From positions 1 through 64,000 of the forward strand of contig JAVTVY010018815.1 in assembly GCA_036873755.1 (NCBI GenBank): 64,000 bases of DNA. The letters run 5' to 3'. A program made the position numbers and the translations under genes. How positions within the stretch are numbered: position 1 is the stretch's first letter; each line of letters opens with the position of its first letter. The notes beneath the pieces were generated by a model that did no database searches, had not been told where the DNA came from, and saw only the letters and a program-made list of their open reading frames with translations. Shown one piece after another: positions 1 through 11,030 of the stretch. This stretch comes from Hanleya hanleyi. Lineage: Eukaryota; Mollusca; Polyplacophora; Lepidopleurida; Hanleyidae.

Positions 1-870
1 CATCTGTGCAGACCTTTGGAGCAAATTGCTACATATCATACTGACAGAGCAGTGTTACATGTCAGTTTCAAGAGGGGGGGGGGGGGGAATGTTTAATGTC
101 ACACCCAAGATTATTTCACTCATATGGTGACAGCCAGTTTTAGAGGTGGAAGAAGCCAGATAACACGGAGAGAACCTCCTCTCATCGGCAAGTAACTGGT
201 AAACTTTCTCACATGCATCAACAGGGCCACCATAGTGGAAGAGCATTGCTACATGTCCCAGTGTCAAGGAGAGAGCGTTGTTGCAAACATGAGATACCAA
301 AGTGTCTTTGTGATACAGCATAGTGGCAGAGCATTGCTACATGTGATAGTGGGAGACCAGTATGCTAATTAGCAGGTGATCATCAAATCATATATTGACA
401 AAACATGGTATAGTTCAGAAAAAATTATGGACATAGTGGACACATGCTTCATGGTGCTAGAATTTTATCATATAACATAGTGGCTGCAGATCATTGCTAG
501 ATACCTTTGGACAGTGCATTTCACAGGTCATTGTGACGGAACATTACTAAATATCGTAGTGGCAGGGCCTTTGTATAGGTCAGAGCTGCAGCTCATCATA
601 AGATTTAATTCAGACATAAAGACAAATGTAGTACAGTGCTCATAATACTGGAATATCGTCAGATAGCATAGTACCAGATGCCATATTAGGGCAGCTAGAA
701 GGCCTGGAGCCAGGATATTTTGAGGGGTGATTCAATTTTTCGTCAAATGGGTACATCAGAGGGTTCACTGTCAAAGAAAAAACGGCCATATTGGGAAGGT
801 TCGCCCTAACCCCCTGAACCCCCTCGGCTATACTCCTCACCGGACATGATAGTGACATAGTGGTAGCAAT
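1..870. repeat. Degenerate dispersed motif region, no gene
   Basis: A loose motif resembling 'atagtggcagagcattgctaca' recurs about six times at irregular spacing (for example near 300-340, 475-500, 530-560 and 850-870). The copies are too diverged to call a proper tandem array. A G homopolymer of about 14 bases at 74-87 belongs to the end of the SINE fragment listed separately. No coding potential was recognised. Confidence 0.4.
74..228 (-). mobile_element. SINE fragment, 5' truncated, same family as the copy at 10.8 kb
   Basis: Read on the minus strand this matches the 3' domain of the tRNA-derived SINE at 10794-11030. Both share blocks such as 'cagttacttgccga', 'ggttctctccg', 'ctgtcaccatatgagtgaaa' and 'gtgtgacattaa'. 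The tRNA-like head is missing here, as expected for a 5'-truncated retroposon. The poly-C end (poly-G on +) corresponds to the pyrimidine-rich tail of the other copy. Confidence 0.75.
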
Positions 871-1685
871 GCATACTTTTCCCTGTTAGATCATTTGTGA
901 CATGGAAGATGCAGCAGAAGTGTCTACTCTTTATGCACATATAGGCCATGTACACACTGTATCGTAATTTTGTTCGATTAGGAAAACTTATTGACCAAGC
1001 AGCACCTGACCTTTATTGTTTGAACTTGTAGTACTGTTAAAGCTTTATACATGTACATGCAGAGAGACTCGCCGTAGATGATTATGTAGTAACTAGTGGG
1101 ACTGGACGATGCGACCATGAGCTTGCGACCTTGGCCATTTTGGTGGATTCAAATTACTGAAATCGAAAGGAGAAGTACATAATTCAGGTTCTTTCCTGCA
1201 AACAGTTTGAATTTCTCCCGTGCTCCTGCTTAAAGGTATACAGCATCGTCCTTGATTGGTTGATCAAGCAGAGCTGTTAGGAAATTTTCGTATCCGAGTA
1301 TTGTTTGTCCGAGTATATACAGATTAATTGGTAAATAAATTCAATTCATATATGTATATATTCACCATACTATCCAACATCATTTAAATTGTTCCAGTCG
1401 CATGGAACAGAAAATTGAATGGAGGGCTCTGAATATCCAACGGAGCTCATGGTTTGGTAGTTATCATCTCCCGATCCACCATTTGTAAATTTTCATCCAA
1501 ATCATCATTTTAGTGTTTCATCAAACATTAGCCCCGCGAGTTTGATTTCTGGATATTCTTTGTATTTCCTTTTTAGCTGATGATGTTCGGATAAATAACC
1601 GGTCTACCTCGCTTGTACAATGCCATCTTGTTTTTTTGTTTGTTTTTTGTTTGTGGTTGCTGCGCTGGAATCGTTTTAATAGACA
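871..1685. other. Non-coding stretch, nothing recognised
   Basis: AT-rich sequence with no open frame of note, no RNA-like fold and no repeat that I could match to elsewhere in the window. Confidence 0.5.
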
Positions 1686-1689
1686 TTAA

Positions 1690-2044
1690 AGGTTCTACCA
1701 AGTAAGACTCAGAAAACTACCGAGTTTGGAACATACAGTGTAGTACAGACCTGCCTTACACTCCTTTATTTCCTATATATTCCAATATTTTATTCAGAAA
1801 ATTCCTATATTTCTCCTATATTTTTGCCTCCTATATTTTCTCCTATATTTTCACTGTGAGCCACTTGCAGGCCTGCCAACGTCATGGATCAGCAGGTCAG
1901 GCGTGGTAATAGAAGGTTTAAGTTCGTTTTTTAAAATTCAACCATTCCCAGAAACCGTAAACCACAATTAGATGTCAAATATAACCTCGTACAACAATTT
2001 ATCATCAAAAAAGTATGGGGTGTGGGGACCATTTGGTAGAACCT
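1690..2044 (+). mobile_element. TTAA-flanked MITE, copy 1, with a nested MITE fragment
   Basis: The ends are AGGTTCTACCAA and TTGGTAGAACCT, preceded by TTAA and followed by a slightly decayed TTAC. The right half (about 1885-2044) is homologous to 49845-50043, where a second copy has intact TTAA on both sides. TTAA target duplication is typical of piggyBac-type transposons, so this is inferred to be a non-autonomous relative. Its left part carries the 3' portion of a different, CAGGCCTG-ended MITE (about 1711-1876). Confidence 0.65.
1711..1876 (+). mobile_element. Fragment of CAGG-ended, 'cctatatttt'-rich MITE
   Basis: Shares 'ctaccgagtttggaacatac', 'cttacactcctttatttcct', repeated 'cctatatttt' blocks and the end 'cacttgcaggcctg' with copies at 7773-11755, 24448-24846 and 44652-45039. 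Only the 3' half is present. It lies inside the TTAA element, so it inserted later or was captured by it. Confidence 0.65.
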
Positions 2045-2468
2045 TTACTATGATAGCGCAATTTGATTTGAATGAATCCAATTTAGTGTTGCAAGATGAA
2101 TATGCTTATTGCTGTAATCATTTCATTGAATATTCTTGATTCTGTAAGTAGAGCAAATTTTTCTGTGAATATTGGTATTTATGTTGTAATAAATTTACAA
2201 CAATACCGACAGCTTAACGACATAGAACAACACTGTACTCTTAATCAACCAATCACTGACATTGCCGAATGCCTTTAATGTTTCATGGCTTCCACAGGTA
2301 GGGGATATTGCGAAGCGAGACCCTGACCCCACATCTTTCACAAGTTGTTTCGCCATGTTGCCATGTAGAAATATTTCTGGGCACGTTGTCCCATATGCCC
2401 CCTAGATAAGTTATTTCTATGTGGGGAATTGTCACAAATCACCATGTTTTGACCAACTGTGTCTTGCC
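2045..2468. other. Non-coding stretch, nothing recognised
   Basis: No gene, fold or repeat recognised. Short open frames here overlap the foldback element that follows and look accidental. Confidence 0.5.
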
Positions 2469-3134
2469 CACAGGCCCACAAAACAAGAGATTTGGGGGTG
2501 GGGTCTCTATATATAACCCCATGCTTTATATAAATAAACATAAAGGTGTGAAACGAACTTTGGGTGAATCGAGAAAGAAATGGTTTACCGCCAAACAAAA
2601 TACATCAGCATATTCTACAAGTATCACTTTATATACTCGCGTCGTCAAATTAGTAAATTTGTGCAATTTTTTACCTTTGCCGGGCGATTCAAAATCCAAC
2701 GTAACTGTCCGTCCATCTAGGACAGTTAGATTATGGCGGGCTTCGTTCTTAATTCTGATTGGTCAGTCGCGACAGCTGATCAGTGTGTGACCTCTCTTGC
2801 CGAAGGCGTGTCGCTACTGACCAATCAGAATTGAGAACGAAGCCCGCCATAATCTAACTGTTCCTAGATGAACGGACAGTTACGTTGGATTTTGATTCGC
2901 CCGGCAAAGGTAAAAAATTGCACAAATTTACTAATTTGACGATGGGAATATATAAAGTGATACTTGTAGAATATGCTGATGTATTTTGTTTGGTGGTAAA
3001 CCGTTTATTTCTCGATTCACCCAAAGTTCGTTTCACATCTTTATGTTTATTTATATAAAGCATGGGGTTATATATAGAGACCCCATATTTCGACACCTCA
3101 CCCTAATCCCCCCCAATCTCTTGTTTTGCCTGTG
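2469..3134. mobile_element. Long foldback (inverted-repeat) element
   Basis: Two near-identical arms of about 305-325 bp (2469-2773 and 2810-3134) are exact reverse complements apart from scattered changes. They are separated by only about 36 bp. The outer ends are 'cacaggcc' and its complement. A transcript would fold into a hairpin of about 660 nt. Because of the symmetry, open frames on both strands encode the same peptide fragments, which is why they should not be read as genes. Likely a MITE or foldback transposon; no target duplication could be fixed. Confidence 0.8.
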
Positions 3135-3327
3135 GTCTTGCCCCACCACCACCATGTATCTATCAGAAACTGGTCATGGTATTGTGAACGGTTTAATATG
3201 TTAAATAGCGAAAACTGTGATGTATCTAGGCTGGGCTAGTGTAACGATTGACTGAAGCTTGGTTTTAATAGATTTCCTGTGCTAAAGATTGGCAGAGAAA
3301 TGTCTCAATCATGTATTTATGTTGTCC
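3135..3327. other. Non-coding spacer
   Basis: Nothing recognised. Confidence 0.4.
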
Positions 3328-3870
3328 TGTTCCTGTCGAGAGTAGAAAGGAAATGGGGGTTCTGCATCAGGTACATGTAGATTCATTCAAAAAGTCCTGG
3401 TGAAATCAGTCCCAAAATCATACATACGTGAAGTGAATTTGATGGATTCCGTATGCACAGAAATGCACCATTTTGCCTTCAGCAAGAGGGCTCTGAAGAA
3501 ATTTTGTTTTTCTTTTCTCTCATTTCTAGTTGTCCTTCTTTCTTTCTTTGGAGATTGAAAATTGCCACAGACAGAGCCACATCACAGTTGCTCAGCTGAT
3601 CGACTGTCCTGAGTAGACAGAAAATGGGGGTTCTGCATCAGGTAGATTAGTTCAAAAGTTCATGGAGAAATTGGTCCCAAAAACATACCATAAGTGATTT
3701 TGACAGATTTCAAACAATCACATGGAGCACATTAAAACCCCATTTTAAGAGTGCTCTGAGAAACCATTTTTTTCTATTTTTCTATCATTTCTATTTATCT
3801 TTCTTTCTTTCTTTGGAGATTGGAAATTGCCATGGAGAGAGTCCCGTCATAATTGCTCATCTGACCAACT
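3328..3870 (+). repeat. Two-copy tandem duplication, unit about 280 bp
   Basis: Both halves contain, in order, 'gaaatgggggttctgcatca' (or the 'gaaaatgggg' variant), 'cccaaaa.cata', 'gagggctctgaagaaa' or 'gagtgctctgagaaac', a 'tttctttctttctttggaga' block and 'gaaattgcca'. Divergence between the two is moderate, so the duplication is not recent. Function unknown. Confidence 0.7.
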
Positions 3871-4519
3871 GGGGGAAGGCACCCCATAAGGTTAACATGG
3901 GGGAAATAGGGGAAAATCGCCATAAATATATAGAACTAGCTAGGCCATGCGATATGTTTTGAAGATTTGCTGTATATTTAATATCCTAAAGTTTGGAGAT
4001 TTCTTGCGATATGCAATGAATATTACGACTGAAAATCTTCTGCTCCATAAGGCATACTGTTCTAGTTACCTCCAGTAAATTTAATCGTGGTTGAATGTCT
4101 TCACCTCCGTCATTTGTTCATAGCTCACATCACTTATGGTCCGTCTTAGAGAATGGTCACTTTCTGCCATTGAAATAAAATTTAATCTCTTGTGACTGTC
4201 ACAATGAATAGCTTTCTATTAAATTTGATTAACTAATGACTGTTATAGTTATCTGAATTAGGGGTACCACTCATTTCTGTCTACTGGATCCTGTACTCTC
4301 CATTTTGTAAAACTAAACTTAGCTTTGCTTGATACGGGTTTGATATGGTTTTTGTATGTGTTAATTTTTTTCGAGCTACATTGCACCACTTGATGAATAT
4401 AGCTATGCCAGATTTTTTAGCACTATACTAATGTGAATTCCAGCAAAATGCAGTGCAACCTATGGATGTGAGTAAACCGATCAACCTCTAAATACTGACA
4501 TTATCTTGGGTCCCAATAC
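3871..4519. other. Non-coding stretch, nothing recognised
   Basis: AT-rich; no gene or repeat recognised. Confidence 0.4.
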
Positions 4520-5090
4520 TTAAAGGACATAGTATGATAAAGCAGCATTTTGGCCTATACGTGGTGCGGTTGAAATAAAACAAATAAAATGTCCTAAAAA
4601 TAATTGTTTTTTAATGAAACAGCATAAAAAAATATATGTTCACAATATGTGAAAGTTCTAGCTCTTGCGTTATGATTATAGTTATGACATGAAATTGAAA
4701 TCCAGATCCTGCGCTATTTCATAAAAAAGGTTCTAAATCGAATCATTTAAACACACATTTAGACATGGGGACTAGTCCTTGGATCAAAATGCCATTTAAC
4801 CTGGTGATATGCGGTGACATATCTCCACTACTGGAAAATCCTTTTGGTCCTTTATGTCTAAATGTGTGTTTAAATGACTTGAATGTGACCCTGTTTTCAC
4901 GAAATAGCACGTGATGCAATTTCATGTCATAAAGCAATCGAGCTAAAACTTTCACATATTGTGTTTATATATTTTCTCTTGTAGTTACATTAAAAAACAA
5001 TTAGTTGTAGGACATTTTGTTTTTTTTATTTCAACCGCACCCCGTAAAATACCGCCTTATCGTTACATCTCCTTTTGATGTATTTTGAAC
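4520..5090. mobile_element. Foldback element with ~250-bp arms
   Basis: The left arm (about 4520-4775) and right arm (about 4845-5090) are inverted copies. Matching blocks include 'ggtgcggttgaaata' with its complement, 'aaaatgtcct', 'cacaatatgtgaaag', 'tgacatgaaattg' and 'catttaaacacacatttaga'. The arms are clearly older than those at 2469-3134. Non-autonomous DNA transposon inferred. Confidence 0.75.
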
Positions 5091-6059
5091 CATGATAAAC
5101 TTGTCGGGTCCCAAGTAGGGTTGATTTACACAGTTTTAACTGAAATTGAATTATACCAAGGAATTGTCATGGAAATTATGTAGTTTACTTTCTGTAGCTG
5201 AGAACTCGAGTTTGATCGATTATTGTTCATAATGACTAATTTACTGTTAGCAGTTTCATCAGATGCTAGACTGAGCCTCCATTTGAATATTTTTTCAAGC
5301 AAGTCTCAGAAATTTATTGTTGTTGTTGGTTTTCCGAAGGAATACTGTTATTGAATGATACAGAGCTATTTTTGAGACATGTCATTTATCCAAAGTTGAC
5401 GAGTTGATGAGAGAAATGCGAAGTTGTTGATTGTTATGAAATTGTTGATTTTTAGTTTCTTCCTCCATGTCACCGTAGTCACAGATGCTAATTGTCTATA
5501 ATTTGTGTTTCGAAGCTCAAAATGCAGTGTATTGAAGTCTGAGAAGAGCATGGTTAATAAAAATATGACAAGTCAAATATACAGGTTATGTTTGACCTGT
5601 AGTGATTTTGCTGTAGCGAATCTTTAGAAATGGCGAATGATGAACGTTTGCTTGAGAGAAGAAATTGCTTGCTTTGTTCACATGTTGGTATGATGAGACA
5701 TGTTGAAAATACATGTTTAAGTGCGTGTTAATAATTGCTAATGCTTGTGATACTGTATACATAATTTCTTAATGAGTTTTACATACATATTTGTACATTT
5801 TAATAAATTGAAATTTAAATGTGGGGTGTGTTTTTATCGCCCACGCAGTTGGTCAGTCGATGTTTGTCTGCGATCCACAGACACCCGGTGAAGGCTGAAT
5901 CATTGCTTTGGTTTAACCTCTATTAGTATTACGTTTTAATCGCTTGTTGCATCAATCACTGTATATTATCTAATATAAAATCACCTGCCTTCTATAGGCG
6001 TCCAGTTCTATATTATGTCTCTGTTGTTATTGAGTAGTTTATTTCCGTCTTGAAGTTCC
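5091..6059. other. Non-coding stretch, nothing recognised
   Basis: No supported gene or repeat. Confidence 0.4.
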
Positions 6060-6880
6060 AGTCATTCAGACTACAATATGGGGGATTCTAAGACGTAGCC
6101 TCCTTTTCTCAGCCATGCTTTTATTACAGATATTCATGTGGAAACTGGGAAGTAACCACACGGCCCTCAGCACCAACTAAAAGTGGAATTGGAACGCTGT
6201 CATGGGAGCTGTGTTGACATATCAGCTCAAATAACTGATGCATCTGATCCAGAAAACGCCTTAACACTGGGTAAACACGGTAAATGCAAGAATACCCAGA
6301 AAAACATGTCTGACGTGGTGTGCTAAATTTCCCACCTGCTGTCGGTCTCACATTACGATGCAATGAGATTTTCAGCAATACATCGGAGCCAGTTCTTCTC
6401 CGAGAAGTGAAAATCCCCACGGTATATATATATGTAATTTGTGCATTTTTATTCTAAAATTGGAAGAAAATCTGTTTAGAATCAAAGAAAGTCTCCAATA
6501 CTTTGCATGTTATTTTCATAGAGCCAACGTCAATGTGCTTTGAAAATAGCATGCGAGGTATTGGAGATTTTCTTTGATTCTGAACAGATTTCCTTCAAAT
6601 TTTAGAATAAAAATGCACAAATTACATATAGATGCTGTGGGGAATTTCACTTCTCTGAGAAGAACTGACTCCGATATATTTCTGAAAATCCCATTGCATC
6701 GTAATGTGGGAGATACAGTACGGCAGACAATAAACCTACGTACACATGGCAAATGACATGTTACAAAGAGGGCAGGCTTCGAGAATTAACATTCCATCAG
6801 TAGAATCCTACCATGTAGAAACAATAAATTGGTAAGAGGTGGGAAAACTTGACGACACCTGGTGATTAACAGGAGATTGA
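6060..6880 (+). mobile_element. Dispersed 'P-family' repeat, copy interrupted by a palindrome
   Basis: Contains the signature blocks of a repeat seen at least seven times in this window: 'tctcagc..cgcttttattgcag', 'ttcatgtggaaact', 'aagtaaccacacggccc', 'gggagctgtgttgaca' and 'agacaataaacctac'. The 6343-6725 palindromic element lies inside it, between 'gtctgacg' and 'cagacaataaacc'. Long-terminal-repeat-like by size and by its neighbourhood with reverse transcriptase relics at 55-64 kb, but no element class is proven. Confidence 0.6.
6343..6725. mobile_element. Palindromic MITE (PAL family), copy 1
   Basis: Arms of about 185 bp (6343-6530 and 6540-6725) are inverted copies sharing 'gtctcacattacgatgcaat', 'cggagccagttcttctc', 'gtaatttgtgcatttttatt' and 'ctttgattct'. 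The centre is under 15 bp. A related palindrome sits in POLR2A intron 1 (20455-21445). Confidence 0.8.
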
Positions 6881-6984
6881 TCTAATCATAACCCCTCGGC
6901 TTTCCCCAAGTGATTGAGACCCATGTGTAGTGTGAACTGGGGAAGAAATAGTTCTATGTGGGATGATCAAGAGGTCGGTAGTTG

Positions 6985-7575
6985 GTTCATTCAGGCATAC
7001 AGGACAGAAATAGAAAAATTATATATCTGTAAAGGGGCATAACTCTGTAAAATATGGGCTGAGGGGAGCCACTTTCAATAGGCGTATGACCTAGCACTCT
7101 ATAAAATAAGATCCGAGACAAATAAGCTGTACTGAACGCGGATCTGCAGATATAACTTGTACATTCACCTACAGATAATAAAATCGGAGATTATTACATC
7201 TGAAAGGGGCATAACTCCATAAGCCGAGGCGAGTAATCCTTTGTTGGCTTGTAGAATACAACAATATAAATAAGTTTCCAAAATATAGTAGCTATACCGA
7301 ACACAGTTCTGCAGATATAGTTGGTTACATTCAGGCATATGGGACAGAAATAGAAATTAATATATCTGTAAATGGGGATAACTCTGTAAAATATTGGTCG
7401 AGGGGAGCCACTTTCGATAGGTGTCTGACTTTGCACTAGATAAATAAGTGTTGAAAATTTGATGGTTGTGTTCCAAGCGGTTATGTCTAAAATGCGGTAA
7501 TGGACAGATGGACGGACGGACGTAGAGACAGACGAACGGACGTACATGGCAACGTACATGGCAACGACAATACCC
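6985..7575 (+). repeat. Tandem repeat, ~170-bp unit, about 3 copies
   Basis: Each unit has 'ttcaggcatayrggacagaa', 'atatctgtaaaggggcataa', 'ctctgtaaaatatgggc' and 'gaggggagccactttc'. The array ends in a 'gacggacggacg' stretch. The composition is reminiscent of the internal repeats of the Helitron-like elements here, but the sequence is different. Confidence 0.7.
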
Positions 7576-9630
7576 CGAGGCCAAAATGGCTGAGGGGTAA
7601 AAAGCAACCCTATGACACACAGGAAAACCGCCCACGGCACCTTGCATTCAGATTACAATGCGGAGGAATTCAAAGCCGCCTTATCTCAGCTGTGCTTTTA
7701 TTGCAGATATTCATGTGGAAACTAGGAAGTAGCTACACGGCCCTCAGCACCCGCTAAAAGCAGAATTAGATACAGGCCTGCAATACCTCCTATATTTTCT
7801 ATATTTTCCTATATTTTTTATTATAGGCCCGCCAAAAGGCGGACGTATTATGTGATGGCGGTTTCTGTCCATGTGTTTGTCCATCCGCTGTCTGTCCCTC
7901 GTGTCCGGTCTGTATCTGGGACAGTTTTCTATCTACAGTTCCAATTTTTGGTGAGTGGATACCCTACAGGAAGACGATGTGTCGCGTGCCAAAATGAAGG
8001 TCGAGGTCTGAGGTCAAAGGTCACTGGCCTGAAAAACAGGAAATCACTGAAGTGTTCGTGTCCGGTCTATATCTGTGAACATTTTCTATCCACAGTTGCA
8101 ATTTTTTGTGAGTTGATACACCAGGTGAAGACGATGTGTCGCGTACCGAAATTGAGGTCGAGGTCAGAGGTCAAAGGTCACTGTTAACTAAAAATCAGAA
8201 AATTATTGATCATTGACAGTTTTCTATCTACAGTTCTAATTTTAGTGAGTGGATGCCCTAGGGGGAACGATGTGTTGCATACCAAATGTAGGTCGAGGTC
8301 GGAGGTCAAAGGTCAGTGGGACCGAAAAATCAGGAAATCATTAAAAATTTCTAATTTTTTTGTGTGAGTGGATTCAATAGGGGGAAATGAATTGTCGCAT
8401 ACCAAAAATTAGGTCAAGGTCGAAGGTCAAAGGTCACTGTGACCCCAAAATCAGGAAATTATTAAAAGTAACATTTTTTGTGTCAGTAGATACGTTAGTG
8501 GGACACGATGTGTCACCTACCAAAATGTAGGTCAAGGTCAAAGATCAAGGTCACTGTGACCCCAAAATCGTGAAATTGTTAAAAATCATGATTTTTTTAG
8601 TCCATTGAGAAATTACAGGGAGCCGTTTTGTCATGTATCAAAATTTAGATCCAGGTCAATAGTCAAGGTCACTGTGACCCCAGAATCAAAGTCAACGGTA
8701 AGTTTGACCGAAAAATCAGCAAATTATTAAAAATAACATTTTTTGTGTGTCAGTAGATACATTAGGGGGACACGATGTGTCACACACCAAAATGTAGGTC
8801 AAGGTGAAAGGTCAAGGTCACTGTGACCCCAAAATCGCGAAATTGTTAAGAATCAAGATTTTTTGTGTCCATTGAGAAATTGCGGGGAGACGGTTTGTCA
8901 CGTATCAAAATTTAGGTCACGGTCAATAGTCAAGGTCACTGTGACCCCAGAATCAAGAAATCTTTAAAAATTACTTTTTCTTGTGTCAGTAGGTCAAGGT
9001 TACTGTGGCCCCAAAATCAAGAAATCATTAAAAGTGACATTTTCATATGCCTGTCGAAGACGAAGTCGTGTAATGAATAGAATAGAATAGATTTATTTGC
9101 ATAAATATGCCCAGGTAGGCTAAAAGCACAACAAACAAATAAACAACCAGACAACCAACCAGACATATGGCGTACACGCCCAAAACTAAAGTGTCGAAAC
9201 TCACCCGCAAAGCGCCGAAACAACCCCTCAAGTGTGTCCAGAGGGACAACACTTAGAGAGCAGTCCCTGTGGACACACCTAAACGGTCATTCCAACACCC
9301 CACGAGCAAGCCTAAACACCCCAGTCCTAAGCGTGTACTAATGAACAGTATACAAATTTGGGCTCCCCTGAGCTTGTAGCTTTATACTAATTACGAAGAG
9401 GCATGGTGTTGGTCAACTAAATACGAGCCATCGAGCATAAACAGATGCTACCCAGATACACTAGATGCTGCATCCGGGGAACATCCATTCACGCCCAACG
9501 GCCGTACCCAATCGACCAACACCAAGCACCCATAGGCAAGTAATTATCAGGTATAAAAGTGCATGGTGGCAGGAGAGATCAGACATACATGGATAATGAG
9601 GAGATTGATGCACTCTAAGCAATTAATATG

Positions 9631-10261
9631 CTATAACAATTGGAAACAATCATATGTATACTTCGCAACTGCTTCCATCACCCATTGATTTGTCGACGAC
9701 AGTATGTCACGAATCGTGAGGTTATTTGCACCATATTTTATAAATGGGCATATAATGTTCAAAAGACACTGTCGCTCTTTAGCATTCCAACAGGAAGTGA
9801 GTTTCACTATCAACAATTTTACAATGTTCACATACTCGGTCATCTCTGGGAATTCCATGATAGCGCCCTCTTTCTATCTGTAATTTGTGGGCGCTTATTC
9901 GAAGTTGGAAGAGGGCAGTTCGGTGTTTTCTATTCTGAATCGACATTATGGTGTCTTCAGCTTCAAATTTAGTTTTTATGATACAATATGTATCTAATTT
10001 ACTAAAGTTTGATATCTTGTTTTTCCAGATATTGGAAAAAGTTTCAAAGAGTTTCTTTTTAACATATTTCAAAGTAGCTTTACGGGATTTGCAGAATTGG
10101 TTTTCCCAGAGGTGATCGCATCCAACTTCAGACAATATATTTTTCATATAGTAAATCCAGTTTTTGCAGTTGATCATTCTGTTTTCCTCAACCTGTTCGA
10201 GGTAGGCATTATACAATAGCGAGGATGGGTCGGCAGATAAAATATGTGTATAATAATTCAC
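9631..10261 (-). pseudogene. LINE ORF2 C-terminal fragment (non-LTR retrotransposon)
   Basis: The minus-strand frame 10261-9779 encodes about 160 residues ending in the familiar C-terminal zinc-knuckle of LINE ORF2 proteins: 'ISAHKLQIERGRY', then 'RVCEHCKIVDSETHFLLEC'. The continuing sequence after a frameshift (9858-9631) fits the tail that follows this knuckle in such proteins. The reverse transcriptase and endonuclease domains are missing, so this copy is dead. The neighbouring 9017-9252 frames belong to its 3' untranslated region. Confidence 0.8.
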
Positions 10262-10285
10262 ACTTTTTAGGATGGCAAATAATTT

Positions 10286-10387
10286 GACCGGTCTTACACT
10301 TCATTATTTCTTTTATTTTCCTATATTTTATTAAAGAAAATTCCTATATTTTGGGAAATTTCCTCCTATATTTTCACAGTGAGAATT
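10286..10387 (+). mobile_element. MITE fragment identical to one 1.3 kb downstream
   Basis: About 97 bp, from 'gaccggtcttacac' to 'cacagtgaga', is identical to 11641-11738, which belongs to the host MITE. It sits at the 5' junction of the LINE insert inside the same TSD. Perfect identity contrasts with 15-25% differences among other copies of the family. Confidence 0.75.
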
Positions 10388-10793
10388 GTATTGTAATGTG
10401 ATGTGTTCTGTCCATTCATCCATTAACATTTGTTGTCCATGCGATATCTCTAGTTTCACGTATGGATTGGTACCAAACTTTGAGTATACCTTACTCGCAT
10501 GGCAAAGAGGAGCCATACATTTTGAGATCAATTTGTCAAAAGTCACGGCCACATTCCCCCAAAACTGAATCAAGTTTAGCTGACTATATGTGTTAGGTTG
10601 GAATATTCAGATTTCTCTCCCCTACATGTATATGGCAGTTGTCCTGTGGAGTTGTCTCCCATGTTTGAAACAGCTACATTTAGTTAAACTTTTGTGAAAT
10701 AAAAACCATACATTTACTAATTTAATGAACTTCATACCTGTTTATTAACTCAAGAACAAAGGTTTACTCTATCACTTTCTTCTTCCTTCATGA

Positions 10794-11030
10794 CGGGGCC
10801 CTCGGTGGCCGAGTGGTTCAAGGCGCTTCGCTGGTGACCGCTAGCCTCACACCGCTGAACCGGCACGGGTTCGAGCCCAGCTGGTCCATGTGTGAAAGTT
10901 TGTCAGTTACTTGCCGAAGGGCGGTGGTTCTCTCCGAGTACTCCGGCTTCCTCCACCAACCAAACTAACTGTCACCATATGAGTGAAACAAACTTGAGTG
11001 TGACATTAAGCCAAATTCCCTCCCTCCTCC
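10794..11030 (+). mobile_element. tRNA-derived SINE with perfect 15-bp TSD
   Basis: The head reads 'ctcggtggccgagtggttca' with an A box (TGGCCGAGTGG), and a B box (GGTTCGAGCCC) follows about 60 bp later. This is the internal RNA polymerase III promoter of a Leu/Ser-type tRNA. A body shared with 74-228 and a pyrimidine-rich tail follow. CTTCTTCCTTCATGA is duplicated at 10779-10793 and 11031-11045. The paralogous site at 59175-59190 has one copy only, so the empty site is visible. It is a SINE rather than a tRNA gene because the acceptor stem does not close. Confidence 0.92.

Larger units (their letters stand above)
9076..10391 (-). mobile_element. 5'-truncated LINE with fused MITE fragment, 7-bp TSD
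   Basis: TGTAATG is duplicated at 9069-9075 and 10392-10398, and copy 2 of the host element reads 'gtaatgcgatg' without interruption. On the minus strand the insert runs from a MITE fragment, through the C-terminal part of a LINE ORF2, to a 3' end with an ATTCT-type tail (9076-9092). Such pentamer tails and variable short duplications are typical of target-primed retrotransposition. Confidence 0.8.

Noticed and set aside
2419..3096. Two opposite-strand genes encoding similar peptides
   Set aside because: The similarity is explained by the long inverted repeat; neither frame has gene-like context.
9017..9252. Small hydrophobic membrane proteins on the minus strand
   Set aside because: They lie in the 3' untranslated part of the LINE insert and in its pentamer tail.
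10796..10885. A functional tRNA gene
   Set aside because: A and B boxes are present, but no closing acceptor stem or anticodon arm could be formed and it is flanked by a perfect TSD and SINE body.
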